Shown: piece by piece, positions 20,484 to 30,530 of the stretch
Layout of the letters: each line of letters opens with the position of its first letter
Position numbering within the stretch: the stretch's first letter is position 1
Source of the DNA: Lonepinella koalarum
Lineage (GTDB): Bacteria; Pseudomonadota; Gammaproteobacteria; Enterobacterales; Pasteurellaceae
Length of the DNA: 64,000 nucleotides
Assembly (NCBI GenBank): GCA_030525745.1
Contig: JAUNED010000009.1
Location: 1-64,000 of the forward strand
Direction of reading: 5' to 3'
The notes under the pieces: generated by a model
What the model saw: the letters and a program-made list of their open reading frames with translations, nothing else
What the model was told of the DNA's origin: nothing
Databases searched by the model: none
Made by a program: the position numbers and the translations under genes

Positions 20484-20975
20484 TTATAAGCAATTTTTTT
20501 CGCCACGAGAGAGGCTGATGAGGCCTGAACGGACAATTTCAATCACTTGGGTTTCTGCTTTTACTGCAGCTACGAATGAATCTAATTTGTCTTTCGTGCC
20601 GGCAAGTTGAATGGTATAGGATTTCGCCGTAACATCAACAATTTGACCGCGGAAAATATCTGCTAAGTGCTTAATTTCGACACGCGTTGCGCCACTAGCC
20701 CGTACTTTGAGTAGCATAATTTCACGTTCAACGTGTTCACAATCGCTTAAGCTAATCACTTTAAATACGTCCACCAATTTGTGTAGTTGCTTTTCGATTT
20801 GCTCTAACATTTGCACATCGCCTGACGCTTCAATGGTCATTCTTGACAGGGTTGGGTCATCTGTTGGAGCAACCGTTAAACTTTCAATGTTAAAGGCTCG
20901 TTGTGAAAATAAGCCGACCACACGGGATAATGCACCGGATTCATTTTCAAGTAATACAGATAAAATTCTACGCAT
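20484..20975 (-). CDS. ilvH: Acetolactate synthase small (regulatory) subunit
   Basis: ACT-domain subunit that confers valine feedback on the large subunit. It starts with RILSVLLENESGALSRVVGLFS, the ACT effector-binding segment, and SLTVAPTDDPTLSRMTI follows. 163 aa is the standard length of IlvH. Its ATG overlaps the ilvI stop by one base (TAATG), so the two are translationally coupled. Confidence 0.96.
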   Translation of the reverse strand: MRRILSVLLENESGALSRVVGLFSQRAFNIESLTVAPTDDPTLSRMTIEASGDVQMLEQIEKQLHKLVDVFKVISLSDCEHVEREIMLLKVRASGATRVEIKHLADIFRGQIVDVTAKSYTIQLAGTKDKLDSFVAAVKAETQVIEIVRSGLISLSRGEKNCL

Positions 20976-22696
20976 TATTTATTCTCCGTTGGTTTGGTTA
21001 AAATCATTTCGTTCATTGCACCACCACGCACTTGCATTGGATAAACATGTTCGGTTTCATCAACATTGATGTCCAAGAACACTAATTTATCTTTAATTGC
21101 AAAGGCTTGGGCTAATTTTTCTTCTAATTCATCCGGTGTATTAATTTGAATACCGACATGACCATAGGCTTCCGCCAATTTCACAAAGTCAGGCAAAGAG
21201 TTCATATAAGAATGAGAATGGCGACCTGAATAAATTAAATCTTGCCATTGTTTTACCATGCCTAAGAAGCGATTGTTCAAACTGACTATCACGATAGGAA
21301 TACCATATTGTTTGGCGGTAGAAAGCTCTTGAATATTCATTTGAATACTGCCATCGCCGGTAATACAGACAACTGTGGATTCAGGATGAGCCAATTTTAC
21401 ACCGATTGCTGCTGGGAAACCAAAGCCCATTGTTCCAAGACCTCCGGAATTGATCCAACGGCGAGGTTTGTCAAACGGATAATGTAGAGCAGCGAACATT
21501 TGGTGTTGCCCCACATCAGAGGTGATATAGGCATCGCCTTTGGTTAAGCGGTAAATGGCTTCTAATACAGCTTGTGGTTTGATGACATTGGAAGTGCGGT
21601 CAAATTCCAAGCATTTTTTTGCACGCCATTGTTCAATTTGCGCCCACCAGTCGCTTAAATCTGTTTGTGATTTACTGAGATTTTCTTCTTGTAATAAAGA
21701 TAAAAATTCTTCCAACACATTTTCAGCATTGCCTACGATAGGAATTGCTGCCGATACATTTTTAGAGATAGAAGTTGGGTCAATATCAACATGAATGACT
21801 TTGGCATTTGGGCAATATTTCGCTAAATTATTGGTTGTACGATCATCAAAACGTACACCGATACCTAAAATTAAATCACTTTCATGCATTGCATTATTGG
21901 CTTCGAATGTTCCGTGCATTCCCAGCATACCTAAGAATTGTTTATCTGTGCTTGGGAAGCCACCTAATCCCATTAGTGAAGAGGTAACAGGTAAATTTAA
22001 TTGGTGGGCAAATTGGGTTAATTTTTCGCTACTATTGCCAATAATTACGCCACCACCGATGAAGAGTACCGGTTTTTTAGCTACCAATAAGGCTTTTAAG
22101 GCTTTTTTGATTTGTCCTTTATGGCCTTGCGTTGTTGGGTTATAAGAACGCATGCTAATCTCTGTCGGGTATTCGTATGGGTATTTATTGGCAGGATTCA
22201 CTACATCTTTGGGTAAATCAATTACTACTGGGCCGGGACGACCGGTTGAGGCAATATAGAAGGCTTTTTTGATAACTTGTGGAATATCTTCTGCTCGTTT
22301 TACCAAGAAACTGTGTTTGACGACCGGTCGAGAAATACCCACCATATCGCATTCTTGGAATGCATCTGTGCCGATTAAGCTACTTGGTACTTGACCTGTA
22401 ATCACGACTAGAGGGATAGAGTCAGTATAAGCAGTGGCTATACCGGTAATGGCATTGGTTGCTCCGGGGCCTGAAGTTACCAGTACACAACCTACTTCGC
22501 CGGTAGAACGGGCATAACCATCGGCCATATGTACAGCCGCTTGTTCATGACGCACTAAAATGTGTTCAATACCGCCAAGTGTATGAATAGCGTCATAAAT
22601 GTCCAAGACTGAACCACCGGGATAACCGAATAAATATTTTACACCTTGATCACGCAAGGATTGCACAACCATTTCTGCACCGGATAATTTTTTCAT
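20975..22696 (-). CDS. ilvI: Acetolactate synthase large subunit
   Basis: Thiamine-diphosphate enzyme of 573 aa for the first common step of valine, leucine and isoleucine synthesis. [13 protein letters not shown] and the catalytic Glu region [14 protein letters not shown] are at the N-terminus. [15 protein letters not shown] near the C-terminus is the thiamine-diphosphate GDG motif, followed by a conserved NN. Pairing with ilvH indicates the IlvIH isozyme. The roughly 270-bp upstream leader shows no branched-chain-rich leader peptide, so attenuation is not evident; a TAGACA/TAAACT pair with a 16-bp spacer could be a promoter. Confidence 0.95.
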   Translation of the reverse strand: MKKLSGAEMVVQSLRDQGVKYLFGYPGGSVLDIYDAIHTLGGIEHILVRHEQAAVHMADGYARSTGEVGCVLVTSGPGATNAITGIATAYTDSIPLVVITGQVPSSLIGTDAFQECDMVGISRPVVKHSFLVKRAEDIPQVIKKAFYIASTGRPGPVVIDLPKDVVNPANKYPYEYPTEISMRSYNPTTQGHKGQIKKALKALLVAKKPVLFIGGGVIIGNSSEKLTQFAHQLNLPVTSSLMGLGGFPSTDKQFLGMLGMHGTFEANNAMHESDLILGIGVRFDDRTTNNLAKYCPNAKVIHVDIDPTSISKNVSAAIPIVGNAENVLEEFLSLLQEENLSKSQTDLSDWWAQIEQWRAKKCLEFDRTSNVIKPQAVLEAIYRLTKGDAYITSDVGQHQMFAALHYPFDKPRRWINSGGLGTMGFGFPAAIGVKLAHPESTVVCITGDGSIQMNIQELSTAKQYGIPIVIVSLNNRFLGMVKQWQDLIYSGRHSHSYMNSLPDFVKLAEAYGHVGIQINTPDELEEKLAQAFAIKDKLVFLDINVDETEHVYPMQVRGGAMNEMILTKPTENK

Positions 22697-22881
22697 TTTA
22701 ACCTCTTTTTTAACCGCACTTTATGAATTTATTGTTAGGATATTTGTAGTTTAGCGGAAATAATCGGATTGTCTAGAGGTGAAAGAGAAAGTGATATATT
22801 TTGTGGTATAAATTTTTGAAGTAAAATGCTGTATTTTGTTATTTTATTGGTTTTTTATAAAAAATTATTGGTTGAAAAAAT

Positions 22882-22910
22882 ATAAAATGCGACACTTTGT
22901 CGCATTTTAT
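22882..22910 (-). terminator. Terminator of the lysine transporter gene
   Basis: A perfect hairpin, ATAAAATGCGACA with TGTCGCATTTTAT and a 3-base loop, in an AT-rich stretch about 55 bp past the transporter stop and upstream of ilvI. The A/T-rich arms allow function on either strand. Confidence 0.8.
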
Positions 22911-22963
22911 AAAATAATAAATTTTTTAAAATTTATTTTGAAATTGTGATAATTATCACAAAA

Positions 22964-24487
22964 TTAACGTTTTTTCATTACCAAGATTAGCGCTACCATA
23001 GCTACTGCTGTGCTGATAAAACCGAATAAGCCGGATTGGGTAAAGCCAACCACAATGTAACCGATAGCAGATGCGGCAGCAACCACTAAAGCATAAGGTA
23101 ATTGTGTCGTAACGTGATCCATATGGTTACATTTTGCACCGGTGGACGATAAAATGGTGGTATCAGATACCGGAGAGCAGTGGTCTCCACATACTGCACC
23201 CGCCATGACCGCAGACAAGCAAGGGAGTAATAATTCAGGGGCTGCATTGGCGGCAATGGAGGCGGCAATAGGTAACATAATGCCGAAGGTTCCCCAACTT
23301 GTGCCAGTAGAAAAGGCCATAGCCGCGCCGATTAAGAATAATAATACCGGTAAGAAGCCGGCAGCTAAATTGCCTGAAATTAAGCCGGATAAGTATTTAC
23401 CAGTTGAGACATCGCCGACAACTTTGTTGATTGTCCATGCAAAGAACAAAATTAAAATAGCGCCCATCATGGATTTCATCCCCAATCCCCAAGCTTTTAC
23501 ATATTCTGAACCCGTGACATGCTGACCAACAAAAATTAAAACTGTGGCTACAGCTACCGCACTTAATGCACCTACGACTAAAGAAATACCGACAGTGGTG
23601 TTTTCAAAAGCACCAAGTATAGAGAATTCTTTGCCGTCAGCTGCTAACGCAGAGCCACCGGTGTACATCATCATCGCCACAGTAGCAATAATCAGTGTTG
23701 CAATTGGGAAGACCAAATTGCGCATTCTACCTTTTACTTCGATTGCTTCGTTTTCACTTTCTTCCGTTGCTTCTTGTGCGGCTTTTTCTAAGCGAGCCAT
23801 CGGACCGATGTCAAAGGAGAAATAAGCTACAATAAACACCATAATCATGGCAAAAATGGCGTAGAAGTTCATGGCGCTCATTGCCATAAAAGCACCTATT
23901 GGTGAGTAGCCAGTGATAGCGTGTTCAGCTAATAAGCCAGCGATAAGTGTGATAATGTAAGCTCCCCAGCTTGAAATAGGCATCATGACACACATTGGTG
24001 CTGCAGTGGAATCTAAAATATAAGCTAATTTTGCACGGGAAATTTTGAATTTATCAGTGACAGGGCGAGCGATAGCACCTACGGCCAAGCTGTGGAAATA
24101 GTCATCGATAAAGGTAATGAATACTAAACAAGCAGCCATTAATTTAGCACCACGACGACCTTTAATCCGTTTTTGTGCCCAGTTTGCAAAAGCCTGATTT
24201 GAACCGGATACGGTTAAAAGTGCGGTCAAAATACCGAGTAATAACAAGAATAAGACAATATTAACATTGTTGTCATTTAAACCTTCTTCGCCATAAACCA
24301 GAGAAATAACGGTATTTTTTAAATAAATCAGTGTGTCTAACGGATTGGCATTAGTTAGCATTAATGCACCGACAATAATACCGGCGCTGAGAGATAAAAT
24401 AACTTTTCGCGTAATAATAGCAAGGCCCAGCGCCAGTAATGGCGGCACGACTGACCAAAATGATGATGAAAAATCAACAAGTTGCAT
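22964..24487 (-). CDS. NhaC-superfamily transporter, probable lysine transporter (LysW type)
   Basis: Polytopic inner-membrane protein of 507 aa, usually labelled Na+/H+ antiporter. Family motifs include FITFIDDYFHSLAVGAIARP, STAAPMCVMMPISSWGAYI, FSTGTSWGTFGIMLPIA and GDHCSPVSDTTILSSTG. A lysine riboswitch precedes it on the same strand. In the comparative work that described the lysine element, NhaC-like genes of this kind in Gammaproteobacteria were proposed as lysine transporters (named lysW there). The product is therefore more likely a lysine importer than a sodium pump. The start at 24487 follows AGGAAATACAA. ilvIH lies downstream behind a terminator. Confidence 0.85.
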   Translation of the reverse strand: MQLVDFSSSFWSVVPPLLALGLAIITRKVILSLSAGIIVGALMLTNANPLDTLIYLKNTVISLVYGEEGLNDNNVNIVLFLLLLGILTALLTVSGSNQAFANWAQKRIKGRRGAKLMAACLVFITFIDDYFHSLAVGAIARPVTDKFKISRAKLAYILDSTAAPMCVMMPISSWGAYIITLIAGLLAEHAITGYSPIGAFMAMSAMNFYAIFAMIMVFIVAYFSFDIGPMARLEKAAQEATEESENEAIEVKGRMRNLVFPIATLIIATVAMMMYTGGSALAADGKEFSILGAFENTTVGISLVVGALSAVAVATVLIFVGQHVTGSEYVKAWGLGMKSMMGAILILFFAWTINKVVGDVSTGKYLSGLISGNLAAGFLPVLLFLIGAAMAFSTGTSWGTFGIMLPIAASIAANAAPELLLPCLSAVMAGAVCGDHCSPVSDTTILSSTGAKCNHMDHVTTQLPYALVVAAASAIGYIVVGFTQSGLFGFISTAVAMVALILVMKKR

Positions 24488-24577
24488 TTGTATTTCCTAA
24501 GAATAAAAGTAAGTATAAAACTACTGAAATTGAATTAATCGATTGATTAAATAAAGAAAGGTAGGTAGAAAGACCAG

Positions 24578-24752
24578 ACCTAACCAGTAGCGCTCCATAG
24601 TGTAAGACTATGACAGTGACGTTTCTTTCGATAACGCCCCCAATCGGCTAAAACGACTTTCAACCGATTTCGGCAACCGTTCCTTTCCTTTTTCGTCTTC
24701 GTTATCCACTCGGAAAAAATACTTATAAGGGTTGCACCTCTACATATGTAGG
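24578..24752 (-). promoter_or_regulatory. Lysine riboswitch (L-box)
   Basis: Reading the minus strand, the element starts around TAGAGGTGC and contains AAGTATTTTTTCCGAGTGG and AGCCGATTGGGGGCG. It ends with ACTGTCATAG, a short stem, and CTATGGAGCGCTACTG. These are the conserved blocks of the lysine aptamer five-way junction. It lies about 90 bp upstream of the NhaC-like gene. The expression platform is unclear: there is no strong U-tract terminator before the gene, so control could be translational. High lysine should shut the gene off. Confidence 0.93.
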
Positions 24753-24937
24753 ATGTGCAAAGATTACAATAAGATAGGAAAAATGCAAGAGTATAAGGGG
24801 AATTTTTCTCAAAACTTAGAAAAAAATGACCGCACTTTAAGATTTTTTTCATTTTTTTAAATAAAAAATTTACTCGAAAAAGTAATTGCTATATTATCTT
24901 AGTGCTATTATTTTTTTATTAAACAACAGAGGTAACT

Positions 24938-25345
24938 ATGTCTGACTTAATTAAATTATTGAAAAATGCTCGTAGTTTAAGAGCGGCTGTAAATGCATTA
25001 ACCTTAGAAGATGCAAAAAATGTATTGACTAAATTACAAGAATTTATTGCACAAAAAGTAGAAAATGAACAAGCGGCTTTAGAACAAGAAAAAGCACGTA
25101 AAGAATTAATTGAAAAATACCGGTCCGAATTAAAAGAAAAAGGTATTACATTAGAAGAATTAGGCTTGACATCTAAAGATTTCAAAGAGAAAAAAGCAAG
25201 AAAACAGAGAAAACCAAGTGAGCCGAAATATAAATATATTGATGAAAACGGTACAGAAAAATATTGGTCAGGTCAAGGTAGAATACCAACTGTAATCAAG
25301 GTTGCGTTAGCTGCGGGCAAAACATTAGAATCCTTTAAAATTTAA
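24938..25345 (+). CDS. hns: H-NS family nucleoid-associated protein
   Basis: Global silencer of AT-rich DNA, 135 aa. The N-terminal half (LIKLLKNARSLRAAVNALTL, then a charged heptad region to about residue 80) is the oligomerisation coiled coil. The C-terminal domain has KYKYIDENGTEKYWSGQGR followed by IPTVIKVAL, close to the H-NS DNA-binding loop, with QGR as the minor-groove AT-hook-like motif. Start and stop are clear and it has its own terminator. The AT-rich island at 31.5-37.9 kb is the kind of DNA it would silence. Confidence 0.95.
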   Translation: MSDLIKLLKNARSLRAAVNALTLEDAKNVLTKLQEFIAQKVENEQAALEQEKARKELIEKYRSELKEKGITLEELGLTSKDFKEKKARKQRKPSEPKYKYIDENGTEKYWSGQGRIPTVIKVALAAGKTLESFKI

Positions 25346-25353
25346 GATCCCTT

Positions 25354-25398
25354 AAAACTCATAGTAGTGTTTTTGCTGCTATGAGTTTTCTTTTTTTA
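25354..25398 (+). terminator. Rho-independent terminator of hns
   Basis: AAAACTCATAGTAG pairs with CTGCTATGAGTTTT around a T-rich loop, then CTTTTTTT. A strong terminator 9 bp after the hns stop. Confidence 0.92.
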
Positions 25399-25419
25399 CA
25401 TTTAACAAATTAAATAAAG

Positions 25420-26259
25420 ATGATCAAAAATAAAATCCTTTTAACAGACTGCCCTGATGATAAAGGGTTAATCGCAAAAATTACCAATATTTGTTATAAA
25501 CACCAACTTAATATCCTGCATAATAATGAATTTGTCGATTTTGAAACCAAGCATTTTTTTATGAGGACGGAATTACAAGGAATTTTTAACGAAGAAACCT
25601 TATTAGCGGATTTACAATTTAGTTTACCGAAAGGAACAAATTGTCGTTTGATTGATGCGGATCGCAAAAAACGAATTGTGATTTTGGTGACAAAAGAAGC
25701 TCATTGTATCGGCGATTTGTTAATGAAAAATTATTATGGTGCGTTGAATGTGGAAATTGCTGCGGTTATCGGTAATCATGATAATTTGCGTAGTTTGGTT
25801 GAACGCTTTGATGTGCCTTTCCATTGTGTGAGTCATGAAGGTTTAACGCGCGTAGAGCATGATCAATTATTGGCAGAAAAAATTGATGAATACCAGCCGG
25901 ATTTCATTGTGTTGGCGAAATATATGCGTGTACTTAATCCGGAATTTGTGTCTCGTTATCCAAATCGAGTGATTAATATTCATCATTCCTTCTTACCGGC
26001 GTTTATTGGCGCACGACCTTATCATCAAGCCTATGAGCGAGGTGTGAAAATTATTGGTGCAACGGCACATTTTATTAATAATGAGTTAGATCAAGGGCCA
26101 ATTATTATGCAAAATGTGATTAATGTGGATCACACTTATAGTGCAGATGCGATGATGAAAGCCGGACGTGATGTGGAAAAAACGGTATTAAGTAAAGCCT
26201 TAGATTTGGCATTGCACGATAGAATTTTTGTATATCAAAATAAAACTGTTGTGCTATAA
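25420..26259 (+). CDS. purU: Formyltetrahydrofolate deformylase
   Basis: Hydrolyses 10-formyl-THF to formate and THF, balancing one-carbon pools. The N-terminal ACT domain (LLTDCPDDKGLIAKITNICY) precedes a GART-like catalytic domain with VVFDVP-type residues, VINIHHSFLPAFIGARPYHQ (catalytic His region) and GATAHFINNELDQGPII with its catalytic Asp. 279 aa matches the family. The start lies 22 bp after the hns terminator. Confidence 0.96.
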   Translation: MIKNKILLTDCPDDKGLIAKITNICYKHQLNILHNNEFVDFETKHFFMRTELQGIFNEETLLADLQFSLPKGTNCRLIDADRKKRIVILVTKEAHCIGDLLMKNYYGALNVEIAAVIGNHDNLRSLVERFDVPFHCVSHEGLTRVEHDQLLAEKIDEYQPDFIVLAKYMRVLNPEFVSRYPNRVINIHHSFLPAFIGARPYHQAYERGVKIIGATAHFINNELDQGPIIMQNVINVDHTYSADAMMKAGRDVEKTVLSKALDLALHDRIFVYQNKTVVL

Positions 26260-26283
26260 GCTTTTAAATAATTTTCTTTTAAT

Positions 26284-26324
26284 AAAGTGCGGTCAAACTT
26301 CCTCAAGTTTTACCGCACTTTTCT
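26284..26324. terminator. Uptake-signal hairpin between purU and dppF
   Basis: AAAGTGCGGT with CAAACTT, and AAGTTTT with ACCGCACTTTT, form a stem between the convergent purU and dpp operon. Bidirectional terminator. Confidence 0.85.
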
Positions 26325-26331
26325 TTTTGGA

Positions 26332-27309
26332 TTAATCCACCATAAAACAGGCGATTTGCCGATTTTCCCATTGGCGGAGAGGTGGTTGTTCTTGTGAGCA
26401 ACGTTCTGTTGCTAAGTGACAACGGGTATGAAATGCACAGCCTTTAGGCGGATTTAACGGACTGGGTAATTCGCCACTGAGTTTGATTCGTTCACGCCGT
26501 TGTAATGGATTTAATCTGGGCGTAGCAGAGAGTAGGGCTTGGGTATAAGGATGTTTTGGAGCCTTGAAGAGCGTTTTTGTGTCACCTTGTTCTACACAAC
26601 GTCCTAAGTACATGACCATGACTTCATCTGCAATGTGTTCTACCACGGATAAATCGTGAGAAATAAATACATAAGACAGCCCTAATTCCTGTTGTAAATC
26701 CATCATTAAATTGAGTACTTGCGCTCTCACTGATACATCTAATGCCGAAACCGGCTCATCTGCCACAACAATATCCGGTTTTAACATTAAACCACGGGCA
26801 ATCGCAATGCGTTGGCGTTGTCCGCCTGAAAACATATGAGGATAACGCTCATAAAATTCCGATTTTAAGCCGACTTTTTCCATCATTTCCAGTACTGCTT
26901 GTTTACGTTCTTGTGCTGAAAGTGAGGTGTTAATTTGTAAAGGTTCTTCCAAAATAGTACCGACTTTTTTGCGTGGATTGAGAGAACTGTAGGGATTTTG
27001 GAATACAATTTGAATTTTTTGACGGCGTAGTTTGGTTGTTTCTTTGTCATTGACCAAGAAATTTTGTCCATTATAAAAGAGTTCGCCTTCCGTAGGTGTT
27101 TCAATCATTGTCAGCATTCGCCCAAGAGTGGATTTTCCACAGCCTGATTCGCCTACAATAGCTAAGGTTTTTCCTCGTTCAAGTCGAAAAGATACACCAT
27201 CAACTGCTTTGACTTGCTTTGGTGAAGCGAAAAATCCCTGTTTGACAGGATAATATTTTTTTAGGTTGTTCGCTTGCAACAAAGGATAATGTTCATTTTG
27301 ATTTTGCAT
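26332..27309 (-). CDS. dppF: Dipeptide ABC transporter ATP-binding protein DppF
   Basis: Second ATPase of the peptide importer. Walker A is GESGCGKST, the signature FSGGQRQRIAIARGL, and Walker B DIVVADEPVSALDVS, with HDLSVVEHIADEV after it. The C-terminal extension GCAFHTRCHLATERCSQEQPP has the cysteine pattern of oligopeptide ATPases and may bind an iron-sulphur cluster. Start taken at 27309 (MQNQNEHYP) behind AAAGAAGT, which leaves a 19-bp gap after dppD; an ATG at 27351 overlapping dppD is possible. Confidence 0.92.
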   Translation of the reverse strand: MQNQNEHYPLLQANNLKKYYPVKQGFFASPKQVKAVDGVSFRLERGKTLAIVGESGCGKSTLGRMLTMIETPTEGELFYNGQNFLVNDKETTKLRRQKIQIVFQNPYSSLNPRKKVGTILEEPLQINTSLSAQERKQAVLEMMEKVGLKSEFYERYPHMFSGGQRQRIAIARGLMLKPDIVVADEPVSALDVSVRAQVLNLMMDLQQELGLSYVFISHDLSVVEHIADEVMVMYLGRCVEQGDTKTLFKAPKHPYTQALLSATPRLNPLQRRERIKLSGELPSPLNPPKGCAFHTRCHLATERCSQEQPPLRQWENRQIACFMVD

Positions 27310-27328
27310 ATAATACTTCTTTACTTGA

Positions 27329-28306
27329 TTAGTTAGGCAATCCCTGCTCATTTAAAGGGGTATGACATTTGACATAGCGACCGTTAATGGGTTGTAAGTG
27401 CGGTTCAATTTCACGGCATTTTTCAGTAGCATAAGGGCAGCGTGGATTAAGCAAACAGCCCTGTGGGCGATCATATTTACCCGGTACAACCCCTTGCAAT
27501 GATTGTAATCTGGCTTTTCCTTCGGCAAATTCCGGCAATGCTTTTAATAAAGCCTGCGTGTAAGGGTGGAGCGGTGAACGGAAAATTTCTTCTGCTTTAC
27601 CTTCCTCTACAATTTGTCCGGCATACATCACAATGATTCGGTGTGCCGCTTCAGCGACTAGCGCCAGATCATGTGTAATTAAAATTAATGCCATATTTTC
27701 TTTACGCTGCAATTCCAACAGTAAGTCAATAATTTGTGCTTGAATAGTAACGTCTAAGGCAGTTGTGGGTTCATCAGCAATTAATAATTTAGGGTTACAA
27801 GCAATCGCCATAGCAATCATTACCCGTTGGCTCATACCACCTGATAATTGATGGGGATAAACTGACAGACGAGATTCAGGATCAGGGATTCCTACCAGTC
27901 TCAGCAATTCAAGGGTGCGAGCTTTACGTTCTGCTTTGCTGCCGCCTTGGTGAATTTTCAAGGCTTCCATAATTTGAAAGCCGACAGTATAGCTTGGGTT
28001 GAGGCTGGTCATGGCATCTTGGAAGATCATTGCAATATCCGCACCGATAATGCTTTGCTTTTCTTTTGCGGAGAGTGCCAATAAATTTTGATTTTGGAAA
28101 TTCAATACGTCGGCAGATACTTTGCCGGGAAAATCAATTAACCCCATGATTGCAAGAGAACTGACGGATTTACCCGAACCGGACTCGCCAACAATGCCCA
28201 ATATTTCACCTTCGTTGATTTGATAACTAATGCGATCAACTGCTTTGAATGCTGTTTTCTCATCACCGAAATGGACGGATAGATTGTTTACTTCTAATAG
28301 AGCCAT
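27329..28306 (-). CDS. dppD: Dipeptide ABC transporter ATP-binding protein DppD
   Basis: First ATPase of the importer, 325 aa. Walker [12 protein letters not shown], signature [15 protein letters not shown], Walker [15 protein letters not shown] and switch [12 protein letters not shown] are intact. The tail [15 protein letters not shown] holds the family cysteines. It lies 8 bp after dppC and forms a heterodimer with DppF. Confidence 0.93.
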   Translation of the reverse strand: MALLEVNNLSVHFGDEKTAFKAVDRISYQINEGEILGIVGESGSGKSVSSLAIMGLIDFPGKVSADVLNFQNQNLLALSAKEKQSIIGADIAMIFQDAMTSLNPSYTVGFQIMEALKIHQGGSKAERKARTLELLRLVGIPDPESRLSVYPHQLSGGMSQRVMIAMAIACNPKLLIADEPTTALDVTIQAQIIDLLLELQRKENMALILITHDLALVAEAAHRIIVMYAGQIVEEGKAEEIFRSPLHPYTQALLKALPEFAEGKARLQSLQGVVPGKYDRPQGCLLNPRCPYATEKCREIEPHLQPINGRYVKCHTPLNEQGLPN

Positions 28307-28314
28307 ATTTCCCC

Positions 28315-29205
28315 CTATTGCTTTAATTTAGGATCAAGAGCATCACGCAAGCCGTCACCCATTAAATTAAAAGCGAGAACCAGTGATAAAATTGCTAATC
28401 CCGGGATTGTTACCAGCCAGTTAGCGGAAAGCATAAATCCCCGTGCTTCAGCCAACATTGTACCAAGTTCGGGTGTCGGTGGCTGTGCTCCAATACCTAA
28501 AAAACCAAGGGCCGCCAGTTCTAAAATGGCATTGGAAATACCCATTGTCATTTGTACGATAATCGGCGCTAAACAATTAGGTAAAATCACAATAAACATT
28601 AAACGAAATACACCGGCGCCGGCTACTTTAGAGGCAATGACATAATCCCGATTTTTTTCATTCATCACAGCAGCGCGAGTTAAACGCACATAGCTGGGAA
28701 TAGAAACGGCAGCAATAGCAAGGGCTGCATTGAATAAGGAAGGGCCTAAAATAGTCACGACACCAATGGTTAAAAGCAGGCTTGGAATTGCCAGCATAAT
28801 GTCGATAAAGCGCATAATAACTATATCGAATGAACCACCGTAATAACCTGCAAGTAAGCCTAGAATTACACCTAAAATGCAGGAGAGTATAACAATAATC
28901 AAGCCGATAAAAACCGATAATCTTGTGCCATGAATAATACGGGAGAGGATATCTCGACCAATATCATCTGTACCTAATAAGTAACTTGAATTTCCGCCTT
29001 CAAACCAAACTGGTGGTAATAATAATGCTGAGCGGTTTTGTTCTATAGGATCAAAAGGGGCGATCCAATCGGCAAAAAGTGCGGTCAAAAAAACGAACAA
29101 AATGAAAATTAACCCGATAACTGCACCACGATTTTGACTGAAATAATGCCAAAATTCTTGTAAAGGTGTTTGTGGTATAGGGTTATTTGAGTGCTTTTGA
29201 GACAT
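28315..29205 (-). CDS. dppC: Dipeptide ABC transporter permease DppC
   Basis: Inner-membrane permease with an N-terminal segment ([20 protein letters not shown]) and a further set of membrane helices. The EAA-type loop is at [20 protein letters not shown], and [16 protein letters not shown] is the typical DppC/OppC periplasmic segment. The ATG at 29205 (MSQKHSNN) is eight bases from a GGAG site. An ATG at 29211 would be too close to that site. A Hin-type uptake signal lies in the coding region near 29080. Confidence 0.92.
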   Translation of the reverse strand: MSQKHSNNPIPQTPLQEFWHYFSQNRGAVIGLIFILFVFLTALFADWIAPFDPIEQNRSALLLPPVWFEGGNSSYLLGTDDIGRDILSRIIHGTRLSVFIGLIIVILSCILGVILGLLAGYYGGSFDIVIMRFIDIMLAIPSLLLTIGVVTILGPSLFNAALAIAAVSIPSYVRLTRAAVMNEKNRDYVIASKVAGAGVFRLMFIVILPNCLAPIIVQMTMGISNAILELAALGFLGIGAQPPTPELGTMLAEARGFMLSANWLVTIPGLAILSLVLAFNLMGDGLRDALDPKLKQ

Positions 29206-29228
29206 TAACATCACTCCAAAATGAAAAA

Positions 29229-30233
29229 TTAACGATGGCGAATACGAGGGTTGATAACGCCATAAATCAAATCTACCGCTAAATTAACCAAAATAATAAT
29301 AGTAGCAATAATCAGCACAGCACCTTGTAATACAGGGTAATCACGGTTGTTAATGGCATCAATAATCCATTTTCCTATTCCCGGCCATGAGAAGATGTTT
29401 TCAGTTAAAACTGCTCCGGAAAGCAGTTGCCCTACAATGAGACCAACAACAGTAACTACTGGGATTAATGCGTTTCGCAATGCGTGAATAATCACAATTC
29501 TTGTTGTATTCAGACCTTTTGCTTTTGCCGTTCGGATATAATCTTCTCCCAGCACTTCTAACATAGAAGAACGTGTCATTCGAGTGACTACGGCAAGGGG
29601 GATTGTGCCTAGTACAATTGCAGGCAACAGTAGGGATTTTAATGCGGCTAAAAACGCACCGGGTTCGTTAGAACGCCAAGTGTCAATTAGCATAAATCCG
29701 GTATCAAAATCAATCCAAAACTCCGAGGGCAATCTTGCGCCACGAGGCAAACCAAAGGGCTCTGCAACGTAAATAATTAAAATTAATCCCCACCAGAAAA
29801 TAGGCATAGAATAGCCTGTTAAAGACAAACCGCTGACCAAATGAGAAATCCAACTGTCTTTTTTTACTGCGGCAATGATACCTAAACCGATGCCTAAAAT
29901 TAATGACCAAAGCAAGGCAAAAAAAGCCAACTCCATCGTGGCTGGAAATAGGGTTAAGAATTCGTTGAGAACAGGTTCATTATTACGGAAAGATTTACCT
30001 AAATCTCCTTGAAACACTCCTTTGATATAATTCCAATATTGCTCGGGTAATGGTAAATGTAATCCTAATTGACGCATCATTTCAGCGTGCATTTGTGGAT
30101 CGACACCACGTTCACCCATTCGGATTTCAATGGGATCTCCGGGGATTAAATGGACTAAAGCAAAGGTAATTAAGGTAATGGCAATAAAAGTTGGCACTAC
30201 CATTAAAATACGCTTAAGAATAAATGAAAACAT
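29229..30233 (-). CDS. dppB: Dipeptide ABC transporter permease DppB
   Basis: First gene of the dppBCDF operon. MFSFILKRILMVVPTFIAIT is the classic DppB/OppB N-terminus, followed by GDPIEIRMGERGVDP, and the last third carries the EAA loop near TENIFSWPGIGKWIIDAI. 334 aa from the ATG at 30233; a longer frame from 30260 adds residues unlike the family. No periplasmic binding-protein gene accompanies the operon, so DppA or a heme-binding relative must be encoded elsewhere, as in other Haemophilus-type genomes. Confidence 0.92.
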   Translation of the reverse strand: MFSFILKRILMVVPTFIAITLITFALVHLIPGDPIEIRMGERGVDPQMHAEMMRQLGLHLPLPEQYWNYIKGVFQGDLGKSFRNNEPVLNEFLTLFPATMELAFFALLWSLILGIGLGIIAAVKKDSWISHLVSGLSLTGYSMPIFWWGLILIIYVAEPFGLPRGARLPSEFWIDFDTGFMLIDTWRSNEPGAFLAALKSLLLPAIVLGTIPLAVVTRMTRSSMLEVLGEDYIRTAKAKGLNTTRIVIIHALRNALIPVVTVVGLIVGQLLSGAVLTENIFSWPGIGKWIIDAINNRDYPVLQGAVLIIATIIILVNLAVDLIYGVINPRIRHR

Positions 30234-30530
30234 AATGAAATTATTTTGCCTACAATTCAATTTGAATAAGCCATACGCCTATTCAAGAATGTCAATTTTC
30301 AACATGAGAGAAGGAATATACAATTTTTTGGCAGAACTGCAACCTTTTTTCTTTATAAGAAATCTCGTTTAGTATAAAAGCATAAAAAATCTGACCGCAC
30401 TTTATTTGAATTTTCAACGGACCTTGATTTATCATCCGATTGATTTCTCTCAAATTAGGCTGTTTTGTCGGTATTTTTTCATCACGATTATGCTATACTC
30501 GTTTCAGTATTTCAATTTTAAGGATAAACA

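Noticed and set aside
22697..22960. Attenuator with branched-chain leader peptide for ilvIH
   Set aside because: No short peptide rich in Leu/Ile/Val with a following terminator-antiterminator pair is visible on the minus strand.
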